From Limanda limanda (lineage: Eukaryota > Chordata > Actinopteri > Pleuronectiformes > Pleuronectidae), in NCBI RefSeq assembly GCF_963576545.1, contig NC_083644.1, positions 25,981,393-26,045,392 of the forward strand: DNA of 64,000 bases, in the 5' to 3' direction. A program made the position numbers and the translations under genes. Below, piece by piece: positions 1-15,020 of the stretch; position 1 is the first letter of the stretch; each line of letters begins with the position of its first letter. The notes beneath the pieces are model-generated. The model was not told where the DNA came from. It saw only the letters and a program-made list of their open reading frames with translations, and made no database searches.

Positions 1-1125
1 TGATAGCTCTTGTTACATTTTCACTGCCTGTCTGTCAGCTTGACATCGCAATATTCCCCCTCTCCTCACTTTCCTGCTCGGTTTCATTTATTTTAAAACG
101 CCATTTCACACACGGCTGACTTTAACAAGGCATTATACAGCACTGAGGGAAGGTCCAGGAGATAGAATTGTGACAGATACAACATTTTTTACGGTGGAAA
201 TACAGAATATTGTAAACAGCAGAGTGTATAAATATGGCAGAGTTCAGAGAGGAGAGCTGCTCATGTATGTGTGGATGTCATTCAGTCTCATCCTCCCTGT
301 GGAAATAATGTCCACTGTCAAGCCTCCGCTCACTCTGGCTTCATGAGTAACAGAAGCAGCAATTATTCAAGCTTCATTTGTTGAAATGCAAACCTTATAG
401 AATTAAGGGATTACTGATTTTTAAGTATTGAACATGTGTCATTTAGTCACAAGGGGTTATTGGAAAACCATAAACTAGGTCACAGAGGCAAATGCTTTAT
501 ATCCAAATAGGCAATTTCACCAGCAAGTAGTCTGTGACATGGTGTATTTTATTTGCTGTCAAAATGCATCCTATCTATCCTGACCACAAAGATATAGAGG
601 ATGTATGAAAACGGAAGGATATTTTTGGTGCGCGTATATGAAATGCTTATTAAAACCAGCTTATTATACATTGTTTAAGTCTTTAAAAACGGCTTAAAAA
701 TAAAATAAATAAAATAAACAAAGTATGTATATTGCCAGTGAGGCATCAGGGCATGACAGAATTCCCATGAAATTGCCAGGAAAAATGCTCCACCTTGATA
801 TGAGTGGTTCAGGGGTCTCCCCCCCTGTCTGCTCAGGATGTGTAACCACTATGGCGTTCTCACAGTGAGAGTGCAGTGACAGTAGGGGTGTAGTTGCTCA
901 CTGCACCCTCCACGATGCAGCTGTGGGTGAAACATGCCGTGGCTGACATATCAGTGATGTTTATTAAGAGACGAGTCTATCAGGCCTCATAAGCCAGTTC
1001 TCGCAGGCGGCAGATCTTTTGTTTCTTCCGGAGGGTGTCATCAATCTTACGTGGCTGCGCTTGATGGGAGATCACGGATTCCTCCCTCCCATCGCAGTGG
1101 GTTCAGTGGTGGAAGCAGGTAGACG
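1..1125. other. intergenic, no feature seen
   Basis: AT-rich non-coding DNA upstream of pbx1. No gene, repeat family or notable structure recognised. Confidence 0.6.
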
Positions 1126-1254
<129 letters not shown>

Positions 1255-4200
1255 GGCCTATGTGCTTTGCAGAGCACCTCCATTCTAGGACTGAAAACAC
1301 AGAGGGAGGCTCCATTGTCGACGTGACACTGCAATCCTCTGCCTTACTGAGGGATAAACTTACCAATAAAAAACAGCACAGATACAGTATTTATGTTTTT
1401 GTTTTGACACACCATAAGGACTATACATTCAATCTCTGCTCCTGTTTCATATTCATGAAGCATACAGTATTTGTATTTATTTTCACTGCTTTGACATATA
1501 GTAGAGATTTTATTCCAAATACATGACTCTCGTCTGTACGGATACAAAATGAAGAAATTAAAAAAAGAGCTTCAGTTTTTATTCTTGACTTGAGAATGAA
1601 ACAGAGACACATTGTTCAATCAACTCAGGATTTCCATCAACACTCTCAGAACAGTTTAATCAAGTTTTGAGTTAACACAGGGTCAACAGTACAATGAACA
1701 GTGTTAGACAAGAAGGACAGGTTAGCTAAGCAACAAAATAAAAGCAACAATTAAATAAATAAATAGATTAAATAAAGTAAAAAGAGCTCAGCAATATACA
1801 ATTGTTAAAGTCAAATACAATAATAATACTATAGAGGATGCAACTGTAAATGCAAAGCAAAATCATACATTAAAACTGTATAGGAATATGTATTTATAAG
1901 TTAATACGCACATTTTCCAGAGGTGAGTAAACAAAACTACTAAATAAAACCACCAATGTCAATAGACCAATGTAAGAGTGTAATATAACAGAAAAGATCT
2001 AAAAGTGTTGTTAAAGAAATTCAATAAAAGTGCATTTAATTGTTTTCAACTTTTATTGCTATTCACAACTGTTACATTTTTCTTTACCCAATAAGCATTG
2101 CCATTGTGAGAGCAGTTAGGAATTTGATTGCATTAAATATACCTTTGCCCAACATTTTTTGAGAATAGGAGAAATGTCATAACTGGTGAAAGAGATTTAA
2201 AAATAACACTGCAGTGTATTTAACAGATTTGTACTCCTGGCCCAAAACTGGATCCGTCCGCAGCAGTGTGACCTGTAGGAGGGGGTCTGACCAAATGTTC
2301 AGACAAATACACCTTAAACCACATTGTTTAAGTCTTAATCAGCGGAAATTCATGGCTTCTTGATTCCTCCAGGTATGAGCCTTCAGTTGTGAATTGCTGG
2401 CAGGAATATTCATATTAATTTTGCAACAATAATTTTAAGTCAATATAATTATTGTTAGTGTTTATGGGCAGTTGAAACATGTATTTTTTATTCCAACAGT
2501 TGTTAAATTAATAAGAACACATTAAATCCTTAAGCAGAAAACTTATACTACAAATGTCACATATTGTTAAATGATTGTGATGAACCTACAGCACATGGTT
2601 GTTGGCACATTATAAACTAAGAAGTGGGTTTTCATGGTACAATAGAAGTAAATCTAATGGTGAAATATTTCTGAGCTGTGGCCTCGCAGAGAATGTGTCT
2701 CTGTCCTGTAATATGAAATTGATAGCGTTGGATAAAGAAGTGCCCCCTGCGCCGACTCAAACCAAATGAAAGTAGATAACAGCGCTGACTCGCAGCCTCC
2801 TGTAATGTCATAACTTGTATGTAAATCTCTGTGGCCGGGATCGTAGCCCTTCATTAAGTGCGCTTTGGTAGATTTATGAAGTGATCTCTGCAGAAGTCCT
2901 TTGCAGACGCTGTTCACTTTAGACCTGGACATGATGAATATACTCCACTTGGCTCCGGCTCGACTGCTGAATCTAAAATTGGTGCTATCCGGAGAACACT
3001 GCATGATTCCAGGGCGGGATGGAGCACTCCTGTTTATTCTCTGACTCTAGTCCGCCGTGCTGACCTTTAACAAAATATGCCACCACTCTTGCAAAGGGCA
3101 TTCATTCCGAAGTATTTTTTGCCATCATGATTCCTTTACAGTCTCAGTTGCTAAAGCATGGTTACCTTTGTCAGGAATATTAACAGTGTAACATTAAGCA
3201 GCTCTCAGCTCCAGCTCTTATTACAAAAGGTATTCAGACCACATAGAGAGGTTAGCTTGTTCGGCCCTGATTCCTCATCCCTCTTGCAATAGTAATGAAT
3301 TTAAGGGATCGTTTCATGCTAATTACTTTTATCAGAATGATAATCCAAGCAATAAACTGCAAAGAGGCGTCTGTTGTCTACAGGGAAATACATCCAAATG
3401 GAATAAACGCCGATTCATTTCTGACTGGAATGTGTTCAGCCTCTGAACAGAACACACGCTGCTGCCTGGACAGAAAGGCGACAAGGAAGTTTTAATCAAT
3501 ATTTCCTATTAGAAACGCGGATGCTTAAACTAACAATAACCCGTGTTGAATGAGGTCCAAAGCATTGTGTGTTCAGGTGTGTGGAGTAATTGAATTCTCT
3601 ATTGAAAAGACTCCTCTGATTAAACGGAAGAATAAAAGGAAAATGCAATCAAGCACACGGTTGCTTGGGACAAAGAGTTACCTTCAAAGTTTGTCATCAA
3701 AGTTATTTTGATTAATGTGGGACTCAGTTCCTCAAATGGAGCTACACAAGGAACATAATGGAAGATTATATTTTGCGAGCACGGCTGCTTTTGACTTTTT
3801 CTATTCTTGTTTTTTTCTTCCGCAAGTTTTTTCCTCAAGTATATTTTTGCTTTATGCGCTATGTCCTTATTCATGTGTGTTTATAGCTGCCAGGTGGTGT
3901 ATTGTGTTAATAGACAGATAAAAATCAGCGAGGAAATGGCCCTCCCAGCACTGACCCTTCCACCACCCCGGCTCTATCTGTCAAGCTGTCCTCCCTCTGA
4001 CTTTTCACCCTCTGATCCCCATCTCCTGCTTTGGAGTAAGAGAAAACAGACCAGCACCACATTGCGAGCCATTTTAAGAATGCTGCAGAAATTCCTGGAA
4101 AAACAGACTCACTTTGATAGACTCATTCAGTCCAGTCTGGTCAAATTAAGTAGGACCAAGTAAAAGTAAGTAAGTAAATGGATTTTAGTTAGTCAAACTT

Positions 4201-7200
4201 ATGATACTTTTGTGTAGAAAGCCGTTTTCAGATATGCACTGGGGAGAAATTCAGAACCCCCATGTGCTTATATTCTCTGGAGATGTTTTCACATATGAAG
4301 AACACAGCAGGAGCTTCTCAGATCAGACACGTTCCCAACTGCAGCGTGCAGGACTCAGGACGAAAAATATCACTGCAGAGATCAAGTATTTTAGTTTACA
4401 GAATATTTACACCGGCCTCTGACTATATCGCCAAAAGCTTTCTTTACATTTTCATGGTGTGACTCTTACTTGTGTGTGACACCGCCTTTTCATCGATTTG
4501 CATCTATCTGCTGCTGTTTTCTCACTGGAGCTCACTCAGACATTCTCCAGAGTTTTTATCAGGGCGCTGGCAGGAGAAACTCCAGAGAGAGTCCACAAAC
4601 TCCCATTCAGATATTTTCACTTTCACAAACAGCACCTCCGGACAATGTCAGGAGCTGATCTGAAGTTCAGTACATGTCTGAAAGCAGCTTGAATTTCACA
4701 CTTCTGAGTGGACATCTCCCACAGCATGTGGTGCGCTACTGACTGCCGGACGCAGATATCACGTCCCTCTTTGTCAAGAGGCACATAACATTGGTGTCAG
4801 AGTGTTCTAACATTTGGGTTGTCTACGTCTGTAGGATAACAGTTTAATCCCATCATCAGCATACATACAAATCCCTGGAATCACTGACCGAACTTGTTCA
4901 TCGCCCAACTCGTTAAGTGGTTCCTGAAGTAAAAATCCCTTCCCTTTTCTGATCCCTGATTTTGATTATCAGCTTCAAGATTGTGAAACGATGATATCAA
5001 TTATGCTTTATTTACAATGTGAAGGAGAATTACTACACTACCCACAATCCTCAGTTATAATAGCAATACATTTGATAAGTGGAGCTGACTAATGTTACCA
5101 AGGACATTTTTACCACAACTGTGAAAATCAAGTCGGCTATGATTGGATGGTTCAGCGATACATTACGTTTACCACAGAGCATGATTTCTCTTTCTGACAA
5201 ATATGTTTACTTTTAGAGATGAGAAAAAGAGTCACTGCAACAAAGTTATATTTAAGATGAAATGCTGGAGGTCATTGGAAAATAATAATTTGCAATGGTT
5301 CATGGGATGCATGGTTCATTCAAAATCATGTTCACAATCTTGTACTTTTTTTCAGCTTTCAAATATTTATTTCGCTTTGAATCAAATGTTTTATGCTCAC
5401 AATTCATCTTACAGCTGATCGGCCAGGGTCCAGGCTTTAGAATGTTTTATGAAAGATTTTATAAAACATCACTGAAGAAAATGTTTGGGAATTTTACTTA
5501 CAGAGCCAGAGCCCTTCTTAAAGTGGACAGTCACTGTTAAGCCCTATTAAAACTGAAGTGATCTAGTGCCCACACACATGGATATCACACCAATCATATT
5601 ACAGTAGCGACATTTTTAGACAGGGCTGAGAATTCATAAAACCTGGCCAACACTAGAGTAGGGGGTGCTATCACCACAGGATTTTCTTTCCTATTTCTTT
5701 CTCTTTAGTAATGACGGTTTTGACCTAACACATATACAAAAGACATTTTTAAGCAAAAACTAATTTTAATTTCAATTTCGAGTTTGAATGAGCTGCAGTC
5801 TTGAAATTGGACTCTGAGGAATAAACAATGCATTGCAGGCTGTTAGTCGCGGGGTGCATAATGTGTAGGTAGAATGTGATTTTATCTCTGCAGTATATTT
5901 TTGGGTAATCTCGCCCCGTGTCCTCCGCTCCTTGGGAATCTCTGTATCAGTTGCAGATAAAAAGAAATTTGCTGTGATAAAATACCATGGGCAGGAGAAA
6001 AGTAAGAATGGGTTGCTGGGCTGATTGCTTCCCCCCCCCCAAGTCAGATAGTGATCAGCGAGAAAGTCTTGAGTTTGCCTCATCCCGCGCCCGCTGCTGT
6101 CCGTCTGACCGTCTGCAGCATCTCATTCTGCAGGAGAAGAGGAGCAGGAGTGAATGGATGTCTTGAAGGCTGAGGGAGACCTCTCTTTTTAAAACTCCAA
6201 TCTGATAGGACAGGCACAAAGGAGCCAATCACGCTTCTGCTGAAGTCAGTATATTGGAGACACATGCATTACAGGGTGACCAGGTGAGAGAAAGGAGAGG
6301 TGAGAAACTCTGAGATTAGACTCTGAAATCCTTCCCCTCTGCACTTCCTGTAACATTTTCTTCCTCTGCAACTTCTTCTCTTCATTAGGCAATGACAGCA
6401 ATAAACAAAAGTCTTTATTTGCCTTGATAAGAAAGTACAGACATCTTCATTCATAGTCTCACATTTAGTTTTTGCAATAACATCTGATGCTGTCTGTTCC
6501 ACGTTACAGACAGTTGCCTCTGGCGCCTCATGGGGAATAGTGTAGTGTCGGCAAACAGGTGAATCAACTGCTACGTGAGACACTCTGTGTAAAACAATAT
6601 TATCTGTCATGTTTGATACAATTTGCACCTTTGGTTTGAATTTGATGACCTTCTTACCAGTTGGTTTCGGGTGTGTGCCTGAGGGTTAAGTATCGGGTAT
6701 CAGCTTTGTTCTGTGTTTTTTTTGCAAACTTTACCCAAGAACAGTTTATATGGCATTATGTGTCTTTGATTCAGAGACTATTTTCAGTGACAGCTATATA
6801 CATTTGATGCTTTTGAGTGCAGGATGGTGTAATGGATATTAAAGGGACATGTCAGACAGTGCCAAAGTGTTTTTGTTCTTATTTATTTTTCTCTCAAGAA
6901 TAAATGAGCTCCACAAGGATTATCAGGTATAATATCAGGTTTTGGATACACAGGCAGAATTTATTGGTTTTATTACATAATTGCCTGGTTTTGTCCTTTG
7001 ATTGGATATGTTGATGTTGTGATAAATAAATATATAATATTAAAAGACTTGAATGTATCCAGCAGCATAAGTTGAAGTGACAGCTGTTTGTTACCTTGCA
7101 CAATGTGCAGTATGCATTGTTGGCCCTGTATTAGGTCTACTTGTCTAAAACTAATGACATCTAATACAACAACTCTTTCATGAAGGTTTTCACTATGAGA

Positions 7201-9161
7201 TGTGCTGATTTAACTTTGTGATGCTGTTGAGATCTATAATGTTATATTGAAAAGACTTGAAATGATTTTGTCAAATCCATTCATGTCAATGAAGGTGGGG
7301 TAAGCAGCAGACACACCGCTTTGTATTATGCAACACAGATCAACAGCACCACGCACTGCAGCCTCAGAGCTGTTGCAATATGCTGCATTAGTTGTAGGTA
7401 GAAGTGTGTTTTATATAATGTAAGGTGATGTGATGTTTAAGGGACAAATTACAAAACTACCTCTAGTGGTATTTAGCTGTACTGTTTTGTATTTATTTGC
7501 TTAGTTTTTAAGATATTTCCCTCCACAGTTTCCGTCTCCAACCCAAATATAGTGCAGCCTTGTTAAATGGGGCTTGAAATGTTTAGAATAACACATACGA
7601 TCATTAATGTCCTCAATAATAAAAGAATAAATGTCCAAATAATAATGTATGATTTGTTTCTATCGGAACCTCTTTTTGCTGAATGATTTCTAACAAAAAA
7701 TTATTTGTGCAATAAGTGGAGGAATCGTGACATGTTACGCATTAGTGCAGGTGAAACTACATTGAGTTCCATTGTATGTGAATGGAGACATAAACATCCT
7801 GATGGATATATCAAATATGATCAAATAAAACCAAACCACTAACAGAAGGTGAGACATTTTTTTTTGTTATTTGATTGAGTTGAGTTAATCCTTTAATCAT
7901 CAGATAACATGTATTAGTCTGTTGTAATCTAATTATTAGTAGTAAACCATTCACCAGTAATTATAATAGAATATTACTAAATGCACTGTAGGAATTGTGT
8001 TGATGTGTGTACTTTTAATAATATTTCTGTAGCAATAGGATTATAATTCCAAAAACCAAGTGAATTTCTCGCTCACTGTCATGACTGAATACTTCAACCG
8101 ACAGCCAGCCAGCGATGACTCCCAGCCGCATCCACGCTGCCTCTGTGCGGAAATATTAGGCCGAAGCATCTCAGGCGTGATGTGCCTATTAGATTATTCC
8201 AGAGACCAAACAACGGAGCGGGGAGAGGAGGCAGCGGAGAGGGTGGCAGACTGGGAGCAAAGCCTCTCTGAGCGCTGGCAATCAGGTGATATTAGGCTCC
8301 ACCAGTTAGAAGCAGCAGCGAGGCAGACACAGCTCGGTGTTAGCCGTACATGTGTACATACACTCAGCCGTCATCTCAGACACAATAATGGAAAACCAGA
8401 TACCTTATCAAGCTCAACTGTCAGGCCGGAGGCCGAGCCGTAGAGATTAAGTGTGGGATATGTGTGACGGTGCGATGCATGAGGTCGGGTACGAGGCTGG
8501 GAGGAGTGTGTGTGAATGCGAGTGGGGGATAGAGGGGTTAGTTGCAACTTCCTGAGGTTTGGAGTCAGAAGAGTCCCAACTGTATTATGTCTGCTTTGTT
8601 ACAGAGACAGTGCAGCATGGATTTGTTCTCTTTATCCTACTGGGAGATCCTTTAGAGTGTTTCTTGATTGACGCTGGAGATCCACCCACTCCGGGTTGCT
8701 AATGAGAAAAGCCCAGAGGACACAGAAATTCAGCAGACATTACTCCCTGACCTTTGCGAGGTTTGCTGGGGACGCCACGGCAAGGCGTTCATGCAGCCAC
8801 GGCGTTGTGCGCGCGTCAGGCTCCCTGGGGCAGCGCTCAGGGCTGGGGAGTAACACTAGTAGGGAGCCTCGTTATGTGCGCACCATCAAAACGAATCAGG
8901 CTCCGTCCGCCACCCCTTCTTCTCAGGCCCCCACTGTGGGCTGCAGGGTGAGTGTGTGGAGGTAATGAGACCATGGTGCTCCTCAGCCCCCGCCGCCACC
9001 TCCACTACGAGACACTAACAACTACTGGTGCCCCAGGGAGGTCCGTGAGACAGGCAGTGAGAAAAAGAAAGAGTGAAATGGGGAGAAAATAAAGAGTGTG
9101 AGAGAGAAAGAAAGCGACCAGGCAGTCTACCTAACCAGCTGAAGTGGAAGTTATCCTTATG

Positions 9162-9163
<2 letters not shown>
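1255..9163. other. intergenic, AT-rich
   Basis: Mostly AT-rich sequence with no supported gene or recognised repeat. GC content and CpGs rise at about 8060-9000. The two longest frames there (127 and 89 codons) have no recognisable domain, and the longer starts at GTG. A TGATTAAT word at 3709 fits a PBX-HOX half-consensus but is expected by chance. Confidence 0.55.

Positions 9164-9210
<47 letters not shown>
9164..9210. repeat. (GT)n microsatellite
   Basis: An uninterrupted 47-bp GT run in otherwise ordinary sequence. Confidence 0.97.
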
Positions 9211-9211
<1 letters not shown>

Positions 9212-10201
9212 CTCATGCACTGCCAGGGGTTTTCAGAGGTCTTGAAGGAGCTGTGCCAAGTTGTGTGGAAGTTTCTCTTGTTGCCAAAAGGCGCTGAGCA
9301 GTCCATCCTCCTCCCTACAGTCACACAGAAAGAAAGTCTGAATCTTTGTCTATGTGCACACAATCATCAACTACACTGTATCTTTGTGTGGAACAATGGA
9401 TTAAACATTGGACAGGATTTTCTTCAGTGTCATCTCTCTGGATAAACTGGTTAAGAGCAATGGTGGTCTCCGTTTATGGGTCTCACAAAACGTCTGTAAA
9501 GAGGATTTATTTACTGCGGCTAAGATGCAGGAAGACAATCAGCACACACATTTCTGCCAAAAAAAAATCTTCAAGCCCTAAGCTGTATCCCTCCCTAACA
9601 GATAATGCATGAGTGTGTCAACAGCAGGCTTGATTACTTCAAGGCTCTTCTCTCTGAAGAAAGCTTTGGATAACCTGCTGATCATCCACGAGAAACTGGG
9701 ACCAGACTGTATTACTCCACTTACAGTATCTTCAATGGTTATTTTTAGAATGAGCTAGAGCAAATTAAAGAGGGATTAAAGGTTGTGAAAGATACATGTT
9801 GTTAAGACACGTCCATTTAAAAAGGCTTAGAATCCAAAGTTCTTTCAAAAAGCTTTAATGTGTTTTTTGTGCTTTAAGGCAATTAATCCTAATCACAATT
9901 TAAATCAGCACACAATTTATTTTGCTCCCAGACAAGAGCATTAAAATGGGATAACTCTGCAAAGCCCAGATGATGTTCAATGACAAGGATTATATCGACC
10001 ACATCTGCACATTGGAAACTATGATGTGGTCACAATTAGGTCATGGTTTGTGCTCAAAGTGGCTAACACCTGGTTAAGGACTGGAAAAGATTCTGGTTAA
10101 TTTAGGTAATTAATATTAGTGACACATACTATACACACCAAAACCCAAAACCCCAATCTTCCTTTCCACCTCGTTGCACAAAGGACACACATCAGTTCAG
10201 G

Positions 10202-10507
10202 GGCTGCATCCTTCGAAGGAGTCAGTCTACTCGATCCACGACTCCGTAGACCGCGAAGACCGACCAGAAATGAGAAAACCTGGTCTGCAGAGGATCTCCG
10301 TGATTGGTGTCACCAGTTTGTCTTGCGGTTATTGCTGTTGCCTAACAACAGATAATTATCTCTTTTAAAACGGGTTCACCAATGGAGCGCAATTAATGGT
10401 GCAAGTTGCGTCTGTGTTTCCTGGGATGGAAGGACGTATGAAGGAGACATCGAAATAGGACCGGGCCGCTGTTACGCAATCAAATGCAGCCTGGGAAGGA
10501 TGCAGCC
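10202..10507. mobile_element. small TIR element (MITE-like)
   Basis: Bounded by a perfect 12-bp inverted repeat, GGCTGCATCCTT at the left and AAGGATGCAGCC at the right, 306 bp end to end. The left end runs on into CGAAGG, making a small hairpin of its own. There is no transposase coding. The size and structure fit a non-autonomous DNA transposon, but no clear target-site duplication was found and the superfamily is not assigned. The interior is less AT-rich than the surroundings. Confidence 0.6.
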
Positions 10508-11689
10508 TCTAAATTTAGACACACTGGTTTTCTACTCAATTCTTCCTATCCTACAACCATAGCTCAGCTCTGGGTAACCATTCATCCTGTTTGCAGATCA
10601 CACCGGCAGCCACTGTGGTATTTTAGTTGCCCTGTAATATAACACAACAAGTCATAAATATTAAAATTGTCTTCATTACTAGCTGCCATCCCACATGAAG
10701 GGGTTGCAGCACTGGTACTCACATAATTAAAAGCTTGGTTCAGCCGTGTTACAAAAAACAAATTTTCTCGAATAGCAGATAGTTTTGGAGATTTTGTTTC
10801 TCAAGTTTTAAGAGCAGCCTCTGAGACATCTGCCTCCACACCCAATACAACTTAGGAGAAAGAACATTTTGTTTGCAATGCTATGAGCATTGAAGATTTC
10901 TGCTGCACCGTGTCTTTTGTACAAACAGTTCCTAGTTAGTTGGATACTGTAAAGACCTCCATGTCAGCAGATCCACTTTCTACCTAACAAACCCATGTGA
11001 AATCTGTTAGATTGGTTAGAATAGATAACTTTTCTTTGTGAAGGTTGTTAAAATGGATTTCTTTCATTCATTGCTACTCTTATTAGAAAGTAAAGGCCAA
11101 TCGTGCCCTTGGTGACTAAGTCCTGACATTCTGTACAACTGGTGCTTTTGTTTGTGTCTGTGGGAAAAGTGTCTGAGAGGCAGATATGGCACTGAAAGCC
11201 ATCTTTTGAAATATCGTCCCACACGTGGTAAGTCATGTGTTTTCCTAAGGCTGTAGCATTGCAGTGTGTCCATTACCATACAGTCAAATGATTCTCTGTC
11301 CATGCACCACAATGGATGAGACAACATGACTATCATTAAACAGTTAAACCATTAAGTTTTTATAATAACACAATCAGATTTTAGCCTTTATTTTTATTTC
11401 AAAGAGGTTGCAAGTGATGTAGTTCCACTTCTAGAGCTCAGGTAAAACATTTGGCAAAGTACGCCAGCTAAGTCCTATCCACTGTATATGCAAGCTTTTT
11501 ATTAGGCACAGAAAAATACAGTATATTATTGACTTTTTCATTACAATAATATATCAAACTAAATGACTTCTGTTAGCATGTAAATGCCCTCATGAATATA
11601 ATTAGTTGAAATATGCAAATGAGACAAACAAAGGAGGAGCATCCACTATAACATGTGGAGGACTCGCTGTGCATTCACGGACTCCTTAG

Positions 11690-12168
11690 AGGGAGAGTAC
11701 ACCCAAAATGAATATTCACTCATTATCTACTCACCACTATGCCGATGGAGGGGTGGGTGAAGTGCTTGAGTCCACAAAACACTTTGGGAGTTTCAGGGGT
11801 AAACAGCATTGCAGCAAAATCCAATAAAATTGAAGTAAATGGTGACCACTTTTTCAAATGTAAAAAATGACATAAAAGTTTGTGACGTAAACGTGAATGT
11901 GGAGGATATCAGAATACTTAGGCTAAAAACATGGTGTAAATGACACCTTTTCAAGTTGAATTTGAAAATTGGGGTTTACAGAGACTTGGATGACAACACA
12001 GGAGCAGTATAGAGTCATTTTATGTTTTATTTCTGTGGTTTCTTACATTTGAATTAAAGTTACTTTAAAACTCAACCAAAAGTGTTTCTTGGACTTAACA
12101 CTTCACCCACCCCTCCATAGTGGTGAGTAGATAATGAGTGAATTTTCATTTTTGGGTGAACTTTCCCT
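11690..12168. mobile_element. foldback non-autonomous DNA transposon, degenerate TTAA flanks
   Basis: Two long inverted arms of about 80-100 bp each. The left arm reads AGGGAGAGTACACCCAAAAT then CACTCATTATCTACTCACCA; the right arm (about 12080-12168) is its reverse complement with some mismatches. The loop of about 290 bp has no coding potential. The flanks are TTAG (11686-11689) and TGAA (12169-12172), each one base from TTAA. This fits a piggyBac-type TTAA target duplication that has decayed. Similar ends (AGGGATAGTTCACCCAAAAA) are, from memory, common in fish genomes; the superfamily call is inference. Confidence 0.75.
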
Positions 12169-12172
12169 TGAA

Positions 12173-15016
12173 GGTCATATATAATTCTGAAGTCGTTCTG
12201 TTTGTTCATGTGGTCTGTAGTCGAAATGGGAAAAAACATGAACACTGTCAATAAAATGCACTGTATTTATGTGTTAAGAGCAATTAAACAGCTCCCTCAC
12301 ATTGCAGAGGCAAAGAGCAAAGACAAAGGATCAGGTGTGACAGGCTGCAGGCATATAAATAATTTCAAAAGTTATAATTAATGTTTGACCAGAAAAATTA
12401 TGTTAATTAATTTAAGATTGATGAAACTATGAAACTGTTTCAAAAAAATAGCTATGAGGTACTAAAACTTTCACAGACTTTCTGAGTCGTTCGCGTGAGT
12501 TTTCCCCGTCATGAACTATTTTCCCAGGATTATTCCTACACCACAGTAAGTCACTCTGTCACGTCAATAAGTTAAAAGTGAACTAATACAAGATGCTGAG
12601 AGAGAAAGGGTAACAACGAGTAGGCAAACTCACCTTCCAACCCACCTCTGCAGCACAGCCACACAGTGAGCATGGTCTTTATGCTGCCTCTTCGCATGCT
12701 GGTTAAACTAGATTGGAGGCCAGCTAATATAACTTAAGATAGCATTTTAATAAATGAAACCACTACCTGACATTTTATAGACATTTTATAGCTGGTACTA
12801 AAATATTGATTAGCTCAGATTATATCTTGGCTCCTTCATCACTGCCTCCTTTGCTATGGGATTGAATCCAGTTGTTGAACTCTATACTTTGGAGCGTTAG
12901 TGCTACTATGTGTTGAATTAACAAGCACTGAAACACATGAAATGGACAAAGTAATAAAGGTGTCCATCCAACCTTGTGTTTCTTTCCCAGTGAACATAAC
13001 TGTGGATATGGCACCGACATCTGCCACATTTACTGCTAATTTCTTACTGATCATAAGATGATAGAGCGTTGTCATGATTACAAGTTCTTTACAATAATGT
13101 GTGTTTGTTATGTGGAAGGAAGATTATCCAGAACATCTATTATTTTCATAAAAGTGCCTGCATCGTTGCAGCTGATTCAAAATCACTGATCTACTTTTTT
13201 ACCTTCATGATGCTAATCTGTACTCTATGCCTCGTGTGGTAATATAGAAAAGTAAGGTTTTGTGCCTGGTAGGGTTAACTTCTGCTGTTGTGTGTTCGGT
13301 CACACATTTTGAACCTGGTAGTTTTTGGCTGTACTCTAATTTCAGCAGAAATTAAACTGGTGAACAGGAGGAAGTGTCGCCGGCAGCATGTGGCACAGCA
13401 GCTCAAGCTGTTAGCAGCTGAAGAGGCGCAGCTGAGGAGCAGTCTCCCTGGGTCTCAGGGGGCTCGTGCAGCAGTCTGCCCGTCTTTTCCTATTTCACTT
13501 CTTCCCTGCTCTCTTTTGGGACTTCTCCTGTTAGTGTAGTGTTTGCTGTAAGAGACGCGTCTGCCTTTCCATCTGTGCCCAGTTTGAGAGTGAGCTAAAC
13601 TGCAGTCAATGTCACACAAGAAGTTGCTGAATTATTAAGAGTTTCAGATTTGCTGTGCACTGCACATATTTGATCCATCTGTTGGAGGAGCATTCATATA
13701 TGGCAAAGTGTACCTGCAGCAGTTGCTGGCAATCTGTCGCGGATCAAATTTTGATGGTTCATATATTTATTGTCACCATAAAGAAGTTTGGCTCTCATGG
13801 TGTCTGACTCTGTGTTGTACAGCTAGCTCTGCTTTCATTTACAGTGTGCTATAATGCACTTAACGTAAAATCAATTTTAATTCTGAATATTATAAAGTAG
13901 GTGAACTGAATGAACATTACACCACCTCGGCCAGCACTTAATAATTTGTTTCCTGAAACAAGGAAAAAGAGATAATAAAACACAATGAGAGAGAGAGAGG
14001 CAGTGGCCCGCCAACACCTTCCTAATCATCTGCCCCATTTCTTCAAGGTGACAGTACAAAGGTTAGTATTGTATGTCGTCACTGAGAGCAGTGGAACATC
14101 GTATTACCTCTGGTTTAATCATTGCAGGTTCCACCAACAGCTTTTATAAAGCGAACGACACATCTCAGGTGTCTTATTCTCTTCCACTGACCTGTATCTA
14201 TTGCACACATTGTAGTTCTAGCCTTCAGATTAAAAAAGAGCAGTGTAGCAGGCTGCAGTAAATCAGACCATTGGTATATGATATGGCTGAAAATGATAAC
14301 ATGGAAATATTCCACATCATTCCATAGTTGGCTTGACACTCTAAGTCTAAGGTATTCTATTTTTCAAAAATGTAATAATTTAAAACAAATCAACAGAGCA
14401 ACTAACTACAATGAAAGGAGCACTTACATATTTATTTCAAACCACTGGCTGTAAATTAAATTGATCTTCTGTTCATCAGTTACATGTTGTGGTCTGCTTT
14501 GAATTTGTTATAAAACTGCTAGAAAATGATCTTGATGAATGTCTGTATAGTTAAAGATAACACCTATTTAACATCATGTAATAAATAATAACTGCCTGAG
14601 ATCATTGGCAGATTGTGATCACTTTAATAGTCCTCAGAAATAGAAGTCCTGTCCTGACCTTATGATCAGCATATGTGACAAAACAACATCTCAATTAAAA
14701 GCTACCCTACTGGTTTAATGAGGCTGGTGTTATAATTGCAATATTCAGTTGGTGAGGTTCAGAGAATGATCTACATGTGAATGTGCATGATCTTCACCAA
14801 GCAAACTACAAAGTAGTTTAAGGCCTTAAACACACTCCCTTGAGGACAGTGCACTCGTGCAGCTGCCGACACCACAGAGTTATACTTCTTTCTAATTCAC
14901 TTGGAGTTCTTTTGTAACATTTAACTGAAGAATCCCTGACCTTAACGAAAATAAGTGCTTTCTTATGTAATCCTGACCACACACAGGACCCAGAATACCA
15001 ACCTCACTCTGAATTT
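12173..15016. other. intergenic, no feature seen
   Basis: Lies between two TTAA-type elements. Non-coding and AT-rich, with short chance ORFs only. Confidence 0.55.
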
Positions 15017-15020
15017 TTAA

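Noticed and set aside
8060..8443. 127-codon frame on + with mixed, protein-like composition.
   Set aside because: It starts at GTG, has no recognisable domain, and no splice or promoter context supports it. Elevated GC content explains the open frame.
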